Assembly (NCBI GenBank): GCA_948567375.1 | Contig: OX419756.1 | Span: forward strand, 30,828,333 to 30,892,332 | DNA: 64,000 nt | DNA from: Lunularia cruciata | Lineage: Eukaryota; Streptophyta; Marchantiopsida; Lunulariales; Lunulariaceae | Reading direction: 5' to 3' | Shown here: piece by piece, positions 11,006-21,746 of the stretch | Position numbering within the stretch: position 1 is the first letter of the stretch | How the letters are laid out: each line of letters opens with the position of its first letter | The notes under the pieces: model-generated | What the model was told of the DNA's origin: nothing | The model's database searches: none | The model's input: only the letters and a program-made list of their open reading frames with translations | Position numbers and translations under genes: made by a program

Positions 11006-11965
11006 AGGCTCACAATCCAGGTCAAACAGTTCAGGTCCATAGCCTGACCTAACACCTGACGCCTGGATGCCTCTGACACTGCTGGAATAGCGGTAATACA
11101 GGTGCAAAAACCCATCGCCCGCTCTCTCTCATTAGGATTGGGCTCCACCAACTACTGCAACTGTGAGTCCCAAACAAGTCCAGGTCCTCCCTCTCAAAAA
11201 GCATGAGAGCCTGGGAAACTCATGAGTGTGGGAAATGCAGCTCTAGGCTGTCCAACTAGGTTCACCACTGCCATAGGTGACCTATCAGCCACTACCACTG
11301 TCTGAGACTGATGCCCAACATCCAAGATATCATCAACAAGAATGTGGTCTAGTCTTTGAATCCCATCATAACTACGCTGTAGAACCTCTCTGGGTAAAAG
11401 GTTCGTCCACCAAAGGCGCAGACGATGAGCCCGTGATCCCAGTCTGGCTGCATCTAACAATACAGCAGGTCCCATCCAAGAATAGACCTGATGTGTACTC
11501 ACCACCACTCTAGTGCAAGAATCCCCCATCAAAGGAACGTTCTCCAAAAGGTAAGCTGGAGAAACAGACTGATGAACCTGGAGATGTCGTAGTATCCGTA
11601 ACATCTCCCAAAACACACCAGAACGAGGATCCTGAAGACCCAAACCACGGCCTGCACGTGTATGTCCCTGACATGGCCATCCAGAAATCACCAAGTGAAT
11701 AGGCCCATGTCTCTTTAGGTCATGCGCCCCCAGTAAGGAAATGTCTCCTGGTAAGGCCTTTTGGTAACCTCTGACTGCTGACATCGGTAATAACTCCGGA
11801 TACCGATAGGCCAAGTGTGCCACATGATGTAGAGAGACTCGCCTAGCAGTCTCATCTCTCTCTACATACAAGTACCTCTATACTCAGATACGCGCCTATA
11901 ACACCGCAGCTAGTCCGGTGTTGATCCCACCAAACAACTCCAATAGACATATCCCCTCTACTGGA
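11006..11965 (-). pseudogene. B2 C5 cytosine-specific DNA methyltransferase domain
   Basis: This domain would add a methyl group from S-adenosylmethionine to cytosine C5 in DNA. Motifs in order: I (LLELFGGINTGLAAV, complement of about 11911-11952), II (YVERDE), IV (WPCQGHTRAGRG, with catalytic Pro-Cys-Gln at 11668-11676), VI (LLENVP, 11536-11544), VIII (SRAHRLRLWW), IX-like (NERERAMGF) and X (VLGQAMDLNCL). All core motifs in their usual order make the family call strong. The closest subfamily cannot be decided by eye. It lies in the same frame line as gag-protease upstream, split by TAG at 11896-11898, TGA at 11194-11196 and TAG at 11152-11154. B1 shares all three. No regulatory domain (BAH, UBA, PWWP) is seen beside it. 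Confidence 0.92.
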
Positions 11966-14955
11966 TACTGCCAAGCAATGAGTGTGGTATCTAGAGGTGT
12001 CAAAGCAATCGCCTTTGGAGGCTCATCCTCACATTCATCCCCTGATGGTATGAAGGCTCCACTCCAAGCCTGCTGCACCAACTGATCTGCATGCTGCTGC
12101 AATGCCTCCTCTGAACTCCACAATGGAACATCCAAGGTGGATGGAACAATCCCACTCATACTCCATAGCCGAGTGATCTCCTCTGGTACTGGAGTATCCT
12201 CTGCATGGGCGTTCCCCTCCAACAAGTCACCAGGCCAAGTAACTGCACCGCTGAAAGCTAAAACTGATGCTGCCATGGTCCCGGAGTGTAGTGAGCCAAG
12301 ACTGCCACTACTAAAGTGTATTGGTAGGCGACATACCCGTCCCTCACCAGACTGCCAACCAGGTCTATAAGAGGCTGTCTCCTCCCAATAGTCAATGCTG
12401 AAACCCATAGGGTATAACACTTCTTCCCCAACTAGCACATCATATGACTCAGCTATCGTTGCAATAGCCTGAGCTCTCACCACCGAGCTATCAGTCGGAT
12501 GACCAGGCTGAACCTGGACAACAAGCTCTCCACGTGTGATGTACTGTGTCCAACCACCACCAAGAGATGTCTGGATCTGAAATGGACACCTCTCCACATC
12601 GGTCTTCCGTAACTCTAGACCGACAACTGCAGCCTTCCCCAACATAAGGGGCTGCGCACCAGAGTCTAACAAGACTCTTTGTGGTGTATAGACCTTCCTT
12701 GAAGGTCCCACTAAACGAAAGATCCCCCTCTGGTTATCCAATAGGACAACACCAGGTGTAAACCACGCTCTCTCAAAGGCCGGTCTAGCTGGCAACTCTT
12801 CTAGTCTAGCCGCTGCTGCCTGCCATAAACCACTGGTCGCTGAACGGATCCCATGCTCCTCAACCAAGTCAGCTCCACTACCAACCACCTCTGCTCTAGT
12901 AGTAGGAACTGCACCATCCCTACTCTCACATAACGTGACAGCCAACCGGAACACTGGGGCTGGGTCAACTCCCAATGTAAACATGTCACTGGCTGAAAAT
13001 AAAGGATGCCGTATAATCAGCTGAGCCGCCCCCAACATCATGCTAGACTCAGTCTGTGTAGTAGTAGGTGGCTGACTAGCAGGTAGTCCATCATGTACTC
13101 CATCACCACCTACCACACCTGCACTTGGACGTCTAGGAACCATGGATGTTGTTTGCAATGCCTCAGATAGCGTGAAAGATTAGGGAAGTCTGACCTGTCT
13201 CCCAACCTCTCCTCTCTGTGGGTCCAACTCCACTGATGCTCCTCTAGGCTCTGGAGCACGTACTACACTCCTAGTCACTGCTGCAGATGCATCCACCTGT
13301 GCTGCTCCGCACATGAAGTCCAAAGCATCTCTATCACCAGCATATGAGGTGGAAGCCTCAGCACCCGAATCTGATCTCCTCTGAGCAATAGCCATACTAG
13401 CCAATCTTTGCTCCAACTGCTCAATCCGAGTAGCCATAGCTGTGTCAGAAGTAAGGGCAGGTACTGCACCCCTACTAGGTGTAGATCCTCTACCACCACC
13501 TCTACCACCTCGTCCTCCATGAACTGGAGCTCCTCTACTACCTGCCATAACAGCCCTACCACTTTGTAACTCCGGGTGTAGGTCAAAACACCGGTCACTA
13601 GTGTGACCAAATCTGTGGCAATGCTCACACTGCCTCTGTGCTGGCTGTGATGCACCAGAGGTATCAGGTCCGCTGCCCTGAGTACACTCTCTCCTATGGT
13701 GAGGTCCACCACAAGTCCAACAAGCAACACCACCACTCACTGGCTGCTGCTGACCCGAAAATGAGGGTAAGGGTCTAACTCCACTAGGCCCGCCACTCGC
13801 TCCATAAGATCTGGGCTGTCCACCTTGTCCTCAAAAACCAACTGGGCGTGGTGCACTCTGCTGCACTCTAGAAGAAGTCACAACCGTGGATGAGGTCTCT
13901 CTACCAAATCCAGCTGTCACCACTCTTTCCTCCACCATGTTGAGCTCAATACGCTCAACCAAACCAAAGACTACTGCCAAAGTGGGCGAAGTAGCCTGCA
14001 ACAACGTAGCATCACAAACTCTACATCGCAACTCCCTGTCTAGTATCCCATACCAAAACTGGACTGCCTGGGCCTCAGTAACTCCCTGAGTGAAACTGAT
14101 CAGCCATCTCATGCAAGTATATGCCTCGCGTAGGCTCTCTCCAGCCTTCCGCTGGAACTCCTGCAAGCTCCTCAGCTTGTCAGTCCGCACTCCCTGGTAG
14201 TTCTGCCTCAAACATAGGAAGAACTCAACCATGGGGTTAAACCCCGGTACCACACCACCTCCTGCAACGGTACCTCCACTCGTAGTAGCACTATCTCCAG
14301 CTAGTGCACCTCCACTAGCTCCACCCACACTACTTGAGCTAGAACTCGTAGGTACAGCCGATCTACTCCTGGCCACCGAGCCTGAAGTGATGGAGACATA
14401 GTGTGGAGACCAATACTGTCTCCATAACTCAATCTCCTCTAAATGAGCTCTCCTGAACTCATGGTAATCATCCATCGGTGGACCCTCCAAGTGCTGAAAC
14501 AACCTCTTCCATGCCATGAAGGGTGTGAACAAAGTCAGGTTCCGCATCTGCTGCAAATCACACCAACTATCAAACTCCTGGATGAAGTCATCCAACTCAA
14601 TGATACCCACTGTACCAGAGTAACGCCTAGGGCCTTTGGAGGCCCCATAAATCTTGTCCATGTCCCACAACAACGGTGCTGACACACCAAGTGCACTCTC
14701 AACTGAATCAGCTCCTGTGTCGAACTCCAACTCAGAGTCAATCTCCTCCTTCACTGGGACCTGAGATACAGGCTGATACCAAGCACCACTCCGAGTAAAC
14801 CCACTGCGTACTGCAGGGCTAACTCCTCTGGAATCTCCAAAGAACTCCGTCGTGACCACGTAACTGCAACAGCAAACCCGAACCACCAACTGCAACCGCA
14901 AGTCGCAACCGCAAGTACCCCACCAAGTGCCAACACCACCACGTGCCAACACCAA
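11966..14955 (-). pseudogene. B2 gag and aspartic protease
   Basis: One reading frame from 14955 to 11896, broken only by TGA at 13831-13833 and TAA near 13180. The family start (ATG in B1) is ACG here, near 14850, so translation of this copy would need an upstream ATG. Gag has an acidic N-part, a serine-rich stretch, and two zinc knuckles (CWTCGGPHHRREC, CEHCHRFGHTSDRC) near 13600-13735. An arginine/glycine-rich basic stretch follows (GGRGGRGGGRG). The protease has LLDSGAQPL near 12650-12675 (catalytic Asp). About 230 residues separate it from methyltransferase motif I, including VQPGHPTDSSVV and YDVLVGEEVLYPMGF, which look like the protease C-terminal half. Gag would coat the RNA and the protease would mature the polyprotein. 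Confidence 0.88.
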
Positions 14956-16189
14956 CTAAACACCTCCCACTAATGTAACTCTACTGAGGTAACTACACTA
15001 GGGGAAAGGGCAACCTGTAACCTGCCATCATAACACGCACTCTCACGGTCTGCAGGTCATCACTTCCTACCTCACCGGAGAGAAACAAAGGTAGTCTGAC
15101 TGGTCATCACTCCAACCTCACCACCGAGAGCACACCAGAGCACCAACGCTCAAAAGTCAAGGCACCTCACACAAACATGGTGCACAAACAAGAAGCAGAG
15201 AATGGAGGGGATCCAATCACAAGAAATCTAAACAAAAACCCTCCATCTCATAACACAACACGGGACTGACTGTGCCACCATTTGGCATTTGACATAAGAG
15301 CAGTTTGTATCTAAGTCCTAAGCTACCAGGATCACCAAGAATGGGATCAAACTGCCTCTCCTAGCCAAAGCTACATGTGTATAAATAACAGTGGCACAGT
15401 CACTATGACAACAAGTGAGGGTGGACCAGTTGGCTAGGGCACCAGTCTAGGAACAAGAGATCTAGGGGTCAAACCCTGTTGCGCACAATCTAGCAAGGAA
15501 GGCAGATTTTGCCAACCAATGACCAAGATCTACACTAAACTAGCTAGCATCACGCCAGCAAGCTGGCTTGTTGGCTCTTCTAGGCCTTTGTAGCCTCTCA
15601 TAGCCCACAGCCCTATGCCTCAAAATGCCGAAATTCAGCCAAATGAGGCATTTCTTGTTGCCACTTCGAACCTCCTCCAAAATTGGCAAAACTTTTCCAA
15701 ATCTATGAAACTCCTCCAAACTAGCGAAACTTCTCCAAATCTGGCCAAACAGCAAAACTCCTCCAATTCTGGCCCAAAATCTGACGTAAACCCTAAAGAT
15801 GGATGTCCGCCAAATCCCCCGCTAACTTTCTACTCGAGCCAAATTGACAAGACGGGTTTTTCCAAATCACAATTTCATGAGAAGAGCTTTCCAACTCCAC
15901 CTTCAATTTGACTTTCTAAGCCCAACTCGCAACAGATTGGTCATGCCTTCACCTCCTGAGCTCAAAATCACAACACTGCTCAAAAATTGCTCCTTCTTTG
16001 CTCGAAATTTGGCCAGCGCTTCCGCACACCATCCGCCTAACTGCCAAATCTGCATCAACTGAACGAGCTTCTGCACACTAGGGAAACACAAAACTTGAAT
16101 CGAGCTACCACGATCCACCGAGCTTGGAGATACCACCAACACTCAACGTTCCTGCACCTGATTTCTCCCTGACTTCACTTCTCTGATGT
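14956..16189 (-). other. B2 5' leader
   Basis: About 1.2 kb non-coding leader between repeat A1 and gag. Immediately after A1, in element sense, comes ACATCAGAGAAG. Its ATCAGAG resembles part of an initiator-Met primer-binding site, but only weakly. It also holds the antisense tRNA-like segment at 15422-15476. No sustained reading frame is seen. Confidence 0.65.
15422..15476 (+). promoter_or_regulatory. tRNA/SINE-like pol III A and B boxes, antisense in B2 leader
   Basis: A-box-like TGGACCAGTTGGCTAGGGC (15422-15440) and B-box-like GGGTCAAACCC (15466-15476) lie 25 bases apart on the strand opposite to B2 transcription. Between them, complementary CTAG segments resemble an anticodon stem. It is the same in B1. 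A tRNA-derived SINE head captured by the family is the likeliest origin. Confidence 0.55.
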
Positions 16190-16637
16190 AATCAGATTGC
16201 TTAACATTCTCAACTCAACTCAACTCAGATCAGTACTTGATCTGTCACTCTATAAACTACCAACAACTGGGCACTGATTACAGTCAAGCAACACCCACTC
16301 AAGCATAGAGAATCCAGGAGACGCTCGCCGGCCTCTGTCCACCATAGCCGGGAACTCGAAGGCTCAACATCAGAGAAGTGAGCTCTCTGGAGCTCACTTC
16401 GAAACTATACCCCCTGGACTCGAGCTAGCCCTGAAACCCTAATGGTCCCACTGACGGCACACTCGATAGTGCAAACGGTGCAAATTGACGGTGGGCCCTA
16501 CCGTGAAGTCAGTACCCCGAACACAAAATCTAACCGTCGGAAAGTAGTCCTTGAGAAACTGCTAGAATAACTCTATCTACCATCACTGGAACTCCAGTGT
16601 CCGAGCATCTAGATGCGGAACTACAAATAGCGTGACA
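16190..16637 (-). repeat. B2 split repeat unit A1 (outer 5' end)
   Basis: 448 bp. The start TGTCACGC (element sense) touches the TACC target duplication at 16638. Unlike A2 it is not followed by a b unit: the sequence after CTGATT changes straight to leader. Confidence 0.9.
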
Positions 16638-17811
16638 TACCCCATGGGTTTTAGCATTGACTATTGGGAGGAGACAATCTCTTATAGACCTGGTTGGCAG
16701 TCTGGTGAGGGACGGGTATGTTGCCTACCAGTATGCTTCAATAGTGGCAGTCTTGGCTCACTACCGTCCGAGACTATGGCAACATCAGTTTTAGCTTTCA
16801 ATGGTGCAGTTACTTGGCCTAGTGACTTGTTGGAGGGGAACGCCCATGTAGAGGATACTCCAGTACCAGAGGAGATCACTCGGATTTGGAGTACGAGTAG
16901 GATTGTTCCATCTACCTTGGATGTCCCATTGTGGAGTTTAGAGGAGGCGTTGCAGCAACATGTTGATCAGTTAGTGCAAGAAGCTTGGAGTGGAGCCTTC
17001 GTACCATCAGGAGATGAGTGTGAGGATGAGCCTCCATAGGTGATTGTTTTGACACCTCTGGATACCACACTCATTGCTTGGCAGTATCCAATGGAGAGGA
17101 TATGCCTATTGGAGTTGTTTGGTGGGATTAGCACCGGACTAGCTATGGTGTTATAGGCGGGTATCCAAGTGCATAGGTACTTGTTTGTAGAGAGAGATGA
17201 GACTGCTAGGCGAGTCTCTCTACATCATGTGGCATACTTGGCCTATTGGTATCCGGAGTTATTATCGATGTCAATAGTCAGAGGTTACCAGAAGGCCCTA
17301 CCAATAGACATTTCCTTATTGGGGGCGCATGACCTAGAGAGACATGGGCCTATTCACTTGGTGACTTCAGGATGGCCATGTCAAGGACATACACACGTGC
17401 AGACCGTGGTTTGGGTCTTCAGGATCCTTGTTTTGGTGTATTTTGGGAGATGTTACTGATATTATGACATCTCCAGGTTCATCATTCTGTTTCTCCAGCT
17501 TACCTTTTAGAGAACGTTCCTTTGATGGGCAATTCTCGCACTTGAGTGGTGCCGAGTACACATCAGGTCCATTCTTTGATGCGACCTATTGTATTGTTAG
17601 ATGCAGCTAGAGTGGGATCATGGGCTCATCGTCTTTGTCTTTGGTGGACAAACCTCTTACCCAGAGAGGTTCTACAATGCGTTTATGATGGGATTCAGCG
17701 ACTTGACCAGATACTTGTTGATGACATCTTGGATGTTGGACGTCAGTCTCAAATAGTGGTAGTGGCTGATAGGTCACCTATGGCACTGGTGAACCTAGTT
17801 GGACAGCCTAG
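16638..17811 (+). pseudogene. B1 protease C-part and methyltransferase N-part
   Basis: Resumes B1 after B2. The first part (to 17039) matches the B2 protease-to-methyltransferase spacer. Methyltransferase motif I (LLELFGGISTGLA) lies near 17107-17145, followed by TAG at 17154-17156, shared with B2. Then come YLFVERDE (II) and GWPCQGHTH (IV, about 17373-17400). A 2-nt insertion near 17392 shifts the frame just after the PCQ loop, before the shifted ENV and motif VIII (GSWAHRLCLWW, with the third basic residue changed). The next piece is at 19716, after a C unit. Confidence 0.85.
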
Positions 17812-19715
17812 TGGGACAACCCGGCAGATATCACTTTTGCAATAATCGGGGAAGTAAAGTTTGTTCCCATAGAGATACGAGTCATAATTGGTCAAATATG
17901 AAGCAAAGTAACAATTTTAGTTCTTGTTGGTTGCATCTTTAGTCTCACAGGTAGAAACCACACCCAGAAGAGAGTAACAAGCACTGACTCGCAGTCTTGT
18001 CACAAATTCACACTCCATTATCACAACTCCATCAAATCTTTCAAAACAATCTTGATTGTGATGATTCAGGCTCTCCCAAAAACGGCACTTCACTGCAAAA
18101 CGACTTTGCCTCAGAATTGTGTTCCACCCCTCCACTGAAGGCACAACTTCCTTGATTGAAATTGCTCCACATCAACTTCGCACTGCACTCACAAATGCAT
18201 AATACTACCAACACTACAATTCCTCTCAGATCTGTCAAGGCATTGCTTTGATTGCACTTCACTCAAGATAAAACACACAGAATGAAGATCAAGGCTGTGG
18301 AATCCAACATCCAACAAGCATGCTGACTTGCACTTCAAATTTCTCCACACTCACAAATACAATCACAAAGTTGATACTCGGAATCAAGCTCAAACAACGA
18401 GCATTGCTTCACAACACTTTGCTTTATCTATTCTCAGAAATTATGAGCACTAAACAAAAATTTCCTGCAAATGCCACTCTTAAATAGTGAAGCAATCGAC
18501 AGTTCTAACAACTATACCGTTTCTACAACAACTGTTCCAACCTACAGATCCAAAACGACAATGCACCTTTTCATATCTGCCCCTTCAAATCTCAAATCTG
18601 TTACCACTACGATCCGATGTCTACATCATCATCAGCTTTCAACCCCAAACCCGAAGTAATCTTACTTCCTTCTACATTTTCCTCAGGTTTCAAATTTTCT
18701 ACTTCTTCTACCAGATCCAACAATTCCCTCTCCTGATCAGAAATTTCACTAGTGGGTAATCTATCTAACTCCTTATCTCCCAACCCACTCTTCTCTAAAG
18801 TGTCAAATGTCAAATCCGAAGACACCTGCACTCTTATCTCTCTTACCTTGGGTTTAACTACTATCAATTCCTTTACTAATTCTATTGTGTCATCATCAAG
18901 AATTGTAATTGAAAGTATGAATACACTATCTACACCTTCAATGTGTAACCCACTTTCTCCTAATCACTCATGTTACTAACCCAAAGACACTTATTGTCTG
19001 ATCCTGCACTTTGGTTTTTTCACTACTACTACTTCTCCTTCAATTCGTGTTCCATCTTCAATCAAGACTGAAATTGAAGTCATGGGTATCCTAACTATCT
19101 TCTTTCCCTACTCTAACTTCCTCTGATCCCTCTGGCAAAACTCCCAAAGTCACCTTCACTGTACTCCAAGGTCCGACTTCCTTGGATTTAGTTGGTCATC
19201 TTAGTCTTGAGGTGAAGTCTTAAGACCCGAAGTCATGTAAACCCGAAGTCTAAAGTACGAAGTCACATTGACCCGAAGACACTTTGACTCAAAGTACATC
19301 TACTCTAGAAACTTCAAATGCTTGTAACTTCTTCTACAGACCTCCAAGCGTTAAGATTTTGATGGCAATGGAAAGCCCTAAACGAGACGCTTCCAACAAG
19401 ATATAGCACACTTGATTTGGATTTGTTGTCACTCAAATATGGACCCCGCAAGAATCCTGACCTGCAACTTCAATTTCTCTTTCGGGTTTGCCCTCCTTCA
19501 ACGTCTGATCCGAGTTTTTCCCTCCTCTGACACGAAGTAAGCTTCTTCAGGTCTGATCCAACCCGAGCCCTTCTTCCTCTTACATGAAATTGACTTCCTC
19601 GGGTCTGATCAAAACACAAGTTTGCACTCACTTCTTCTCCGTTTGGTTTCAATTTGGTTTCAACAAGACATTTCTTCTTCTAAACTCGTCCAAAATGAAA
19701 AATGTGGGTACCACA
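17812..19715 (-). mobile_element. Family C short unit (1.9 kb) inserted in B1
   Basis: 1904 bp, minus orientation, with CCTAG on both sides (17807-17811 and 19716-19720). Ends are TGGGACAACC (mutated from TGTGACAACC) and GGGTACCACA. It behaves like a solo LTR: TG...CA ends, 5-bp duplication, no internal region. It contains a decayed stretch homologous to the C-terminus of the C coiled-coil protein (about 18600-18870) and short CCGAAGTC-type repeats near 19205-19285. Confidence 0.85.
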
Positions 19716-19864
19716 CCTAGAGCTGCATTTCCCAGACTCATGAGTTTCTTAGGCTCTCATGCTTTCTGAGAGGGAGGACCTGAACTTGTTTGGGACTCAC
19801 AATTACAGTAGTTGGTGGAGCCCAACGCTGATGAGAGAGAGCGTGTTAGGTCAGGTGTTAGGTA
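19716..19864 (+). pseudogene. B1 methyltransferase, motif IX region
   Basis: A 149-bp piece of B1 between the C unit and Am2. It encodes the stretch before and at methyltransferase motif IX (EPNADERER). It carries TGA at 19767-19769 and TAG at 19809-19811, both at the same codons as in B2. Motif X follows at 43325 beyond Am2. Confidence 0.82.
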
Positions 19865-20218
19865 TGTGAGCCGGCTTGTCTCCCACTCAGGATGAACCTC
19901 TAATGGCTATTATGGTAGCGCACCATGGACTAAGAAGGCAAGAACCCCAACTCCATCATACTCCTCCAAGGCTAACACTCCAAGACTCAAGACATTGCTC
20001 ACTAGAGAACTCAATGAGAGAGAGATAGTTGCAAATGAAAGGATGATGAGTACCTCCTCACCCCTTGTTTATATACTTGTGAAATACTTACGTACCAAAG
20101 TTACTTATTACCGTAGTAACTCAAGTTACTAGACTTAAAGTCAAGTAAAGTCAAAAAGTATAAAGGAATATTCATTCACATGGGCATATTCTCCTTAGCA
20201 TGTGGTCTTATCTTGACC
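19865..20218 (-). repeat. Family A LTR, truncated (3' LTR of Am2)
   Basis: The 354 bp nearest the 3' end of an A LTR, cut at ...ATCTTGACC by the plus-strand tandem array. The other half is absent from the window. Confidence 0.92.
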
Positions 20219-20910
20219 TGTAACACCCATTTGTGCATGTGTGTGGTATTGTGATATTTAGCTTGGTATTACAAGTACTTAAGAGATATTATTTATATAG
20301 AGATAAAGGATGGTTCTATATTAGTCATGGTTAGCTAAAGTTAGTCATAGCTAAGATAGATGGGACCTTACTTTAGAGGAAGTAGAAAAGATGAGCACCA
20401 CTATTTTGGATTTTAGTGTGTTGACTTGGTATTATTCCTAGGTGTTTGGCTTTGGGGAAAGAGTTGAGAACTCTTGGGCCCGCAAGCCTTTTTGTTTTGG
20501 ATTCTTCTTTAGTCCAAGGATAGCCCATGTGAAGGAATCCTTGCTTTAGTGGTTGGGTCAAGATAAGACCACATGCTTAGGGGAATATGCCCATGTGAAT
20601 GGATATTCCTTTCTACTTTTTGACTTTACTTGACTTTTAGTCTAGTAACTTGAGTTACTACGGTAATTAGTAACTTTGGTACGTAACTATTTCACAAGTA
20701 TATAAACAAGGAGTGAGGAGGTACTCATCATCCTTTCATTTGCAACTATCTCTCTCTCATTGAGTTCTCTAGTGAGCAATGTCTTGAGTCTTGGAGTGTT
20801 AGCCTTGGAGGAGTATGATGGAGTTGGGGTTCCTTGCCTTCTTAGTCCATGGTGCGCTACCATAATAGCCATCAGAGGTTCATCCTGAGTGAGAGACAGG
20901 CCGGCTCACA
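20219..20910 (+). repeat. Family A LTR1 of tandem array
   Basis: 692 bp, TGTAACACCC...GGCTCACA. It is followed directly by the PBS. TATA box at 20699-20706. Confidence 0.96.
20699..20706 (+). promoter_or_regulatory. TATA box in LTR1
   Basis: TATATAAA, about 210 bp before the LTR end. Just upstream is an inverted repeat, AGTAACT-TG-AGTTACT, near 20643-20660, and further GTAACT copies, a possible enhancer cluster. Confidence 0.6.
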
Positions 20911-20935
20911 TTTTTGGTTCCGTTGCCGGGACCTC
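20911..20935 (+). other. Primer-binding site, copy 1
   Basis: TTTTTGGTTCCGTTGCCGGG directly after LTR1. It resembles the tRNA-Asp-type site (GGCGCCGTTGCCGGGG) of many Athila/Tat-group plant elements, from memory. It would prime minus-strand cDNA. Confidence 0.7.
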
Positions 20936-21746
20936 TCTAGAAGGCAAGATAATGTTCCGCGTCCAATTCTACATTAGGCAGAAGGAGGCTATGAGAGCTC
21001 ACTTGGAGAGAACATTAGGAGAGGAGAGGGCTGAACTTATGTTAGAGAACCAAGATCCATTTGTATACCCTGTAGTTCATTATGATGTCTTTGAGGTGAT
21101 TTTGTACATCTTGTACACATGAGAGGAATTGGAGAGATTGTGTGAGGTGGATTGCAGATTTTGGGGATTAAGGTGATTTTGGGCAAAATCTCAAGTTTGA
21201 GATCTGGACTTGAGATTTCTACACATGATAGCTTGGGTTATCTTTCAGTTAGCACACTTGAAATTATTGAGAGAGCTTCTATGCGCACTGGGCTAGAATT
21301 TTTGAAAGTTGATAGGGTAAAGTGCTCCCGCAACTGCATGCTCTCTGGAAAATTGTACAGAGTCTGCCATTTCTTCAATTTTTAGTGACTTGTCCTGAAA
21401 ATTTCCAATAATATTAAGTGCATTGTATCCTACCTGGTGCCACAAAAATTAGAGAGAGATCATTTTTGCGCAGTGCGTTATGAGTTTTTGAAGTGAGGGG
21501 GGTGGTTTTCAGACCAAATCTGAAATATGGGTGCTGAATAGAAAGGTGTCTAGGCCAAATGGCTCAATGAAAAGATCTGAAATTTTGCACGGAGGGACGC
21601 CCTGGAGTTGTGATCAAGTGTGCAAAATTTCAGAGGACTGTGATGTATTGGTTGGGAGATTTGAATGACATTGTGAGGAAGGGTCAATTCTGCAGAGTGG
21701 AGATCTCATGCATGAGAAGTTTGAGATCAACAAAAAGCATGTTTGA
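20936..21746 (+). other. Leader of tandem copy 1, with short conserved ORFs
   Basis: Between the PBS and the zinc-knuckle ORF. Two short reading frames recur in other copies: 20952-21122 (MFRVQFYIRQKEAM..., 56 aa) and 21152-21385 (77 aa). The first ends at the same TGA in copy 2 and in Am2. They may be exons of a spliced upstream gene or uORFs. No domain is recognised. Confidence 0.5.

Larger units (their letters stand above)
6736..16637 (-). mobile_element. Family B element B2, complete, inserted in B1
   Basis: A full-length family B element of about 9.9 kb on the minus strand. It lies inside B1's protease gene with TACC repeated on both sides (6732-6735 and 16638-16641). In its own direction: repeat A1 (16637-16190), internal region (16189-7400), repeat b1 (7399-7293), GC, repeat A2 (7290-6843), repeat b2 (6842-6736). 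Coding order is gag, protease, methyltransferase, RT, RNase H, integrase, PHD finger. A1 and A2 differ at roughly 19 of 448 sites by eye, so it is clearly older than the family A tandem. Reading frames are long but broken by single stops. Confidence 0.9.

Noticed and set aside
15422..15476. A functional tRNA gene
   Set aside because: The acceptor stem does not pair and the anticodon arm is irregular; a tRNA-derived SINE-like segment fits better.
6736..16637. Calling family B a DIRS-type tyrosine recombinase element because of its split repeats and methyltransferase
   Set aside because: It has a DDE integrase with zinc region, gypsy-type RT and RNase H, an aspartic protease and a short target duplication. 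No tyrosine recombinase is seen. Only the repeat layout is DIRS-like.
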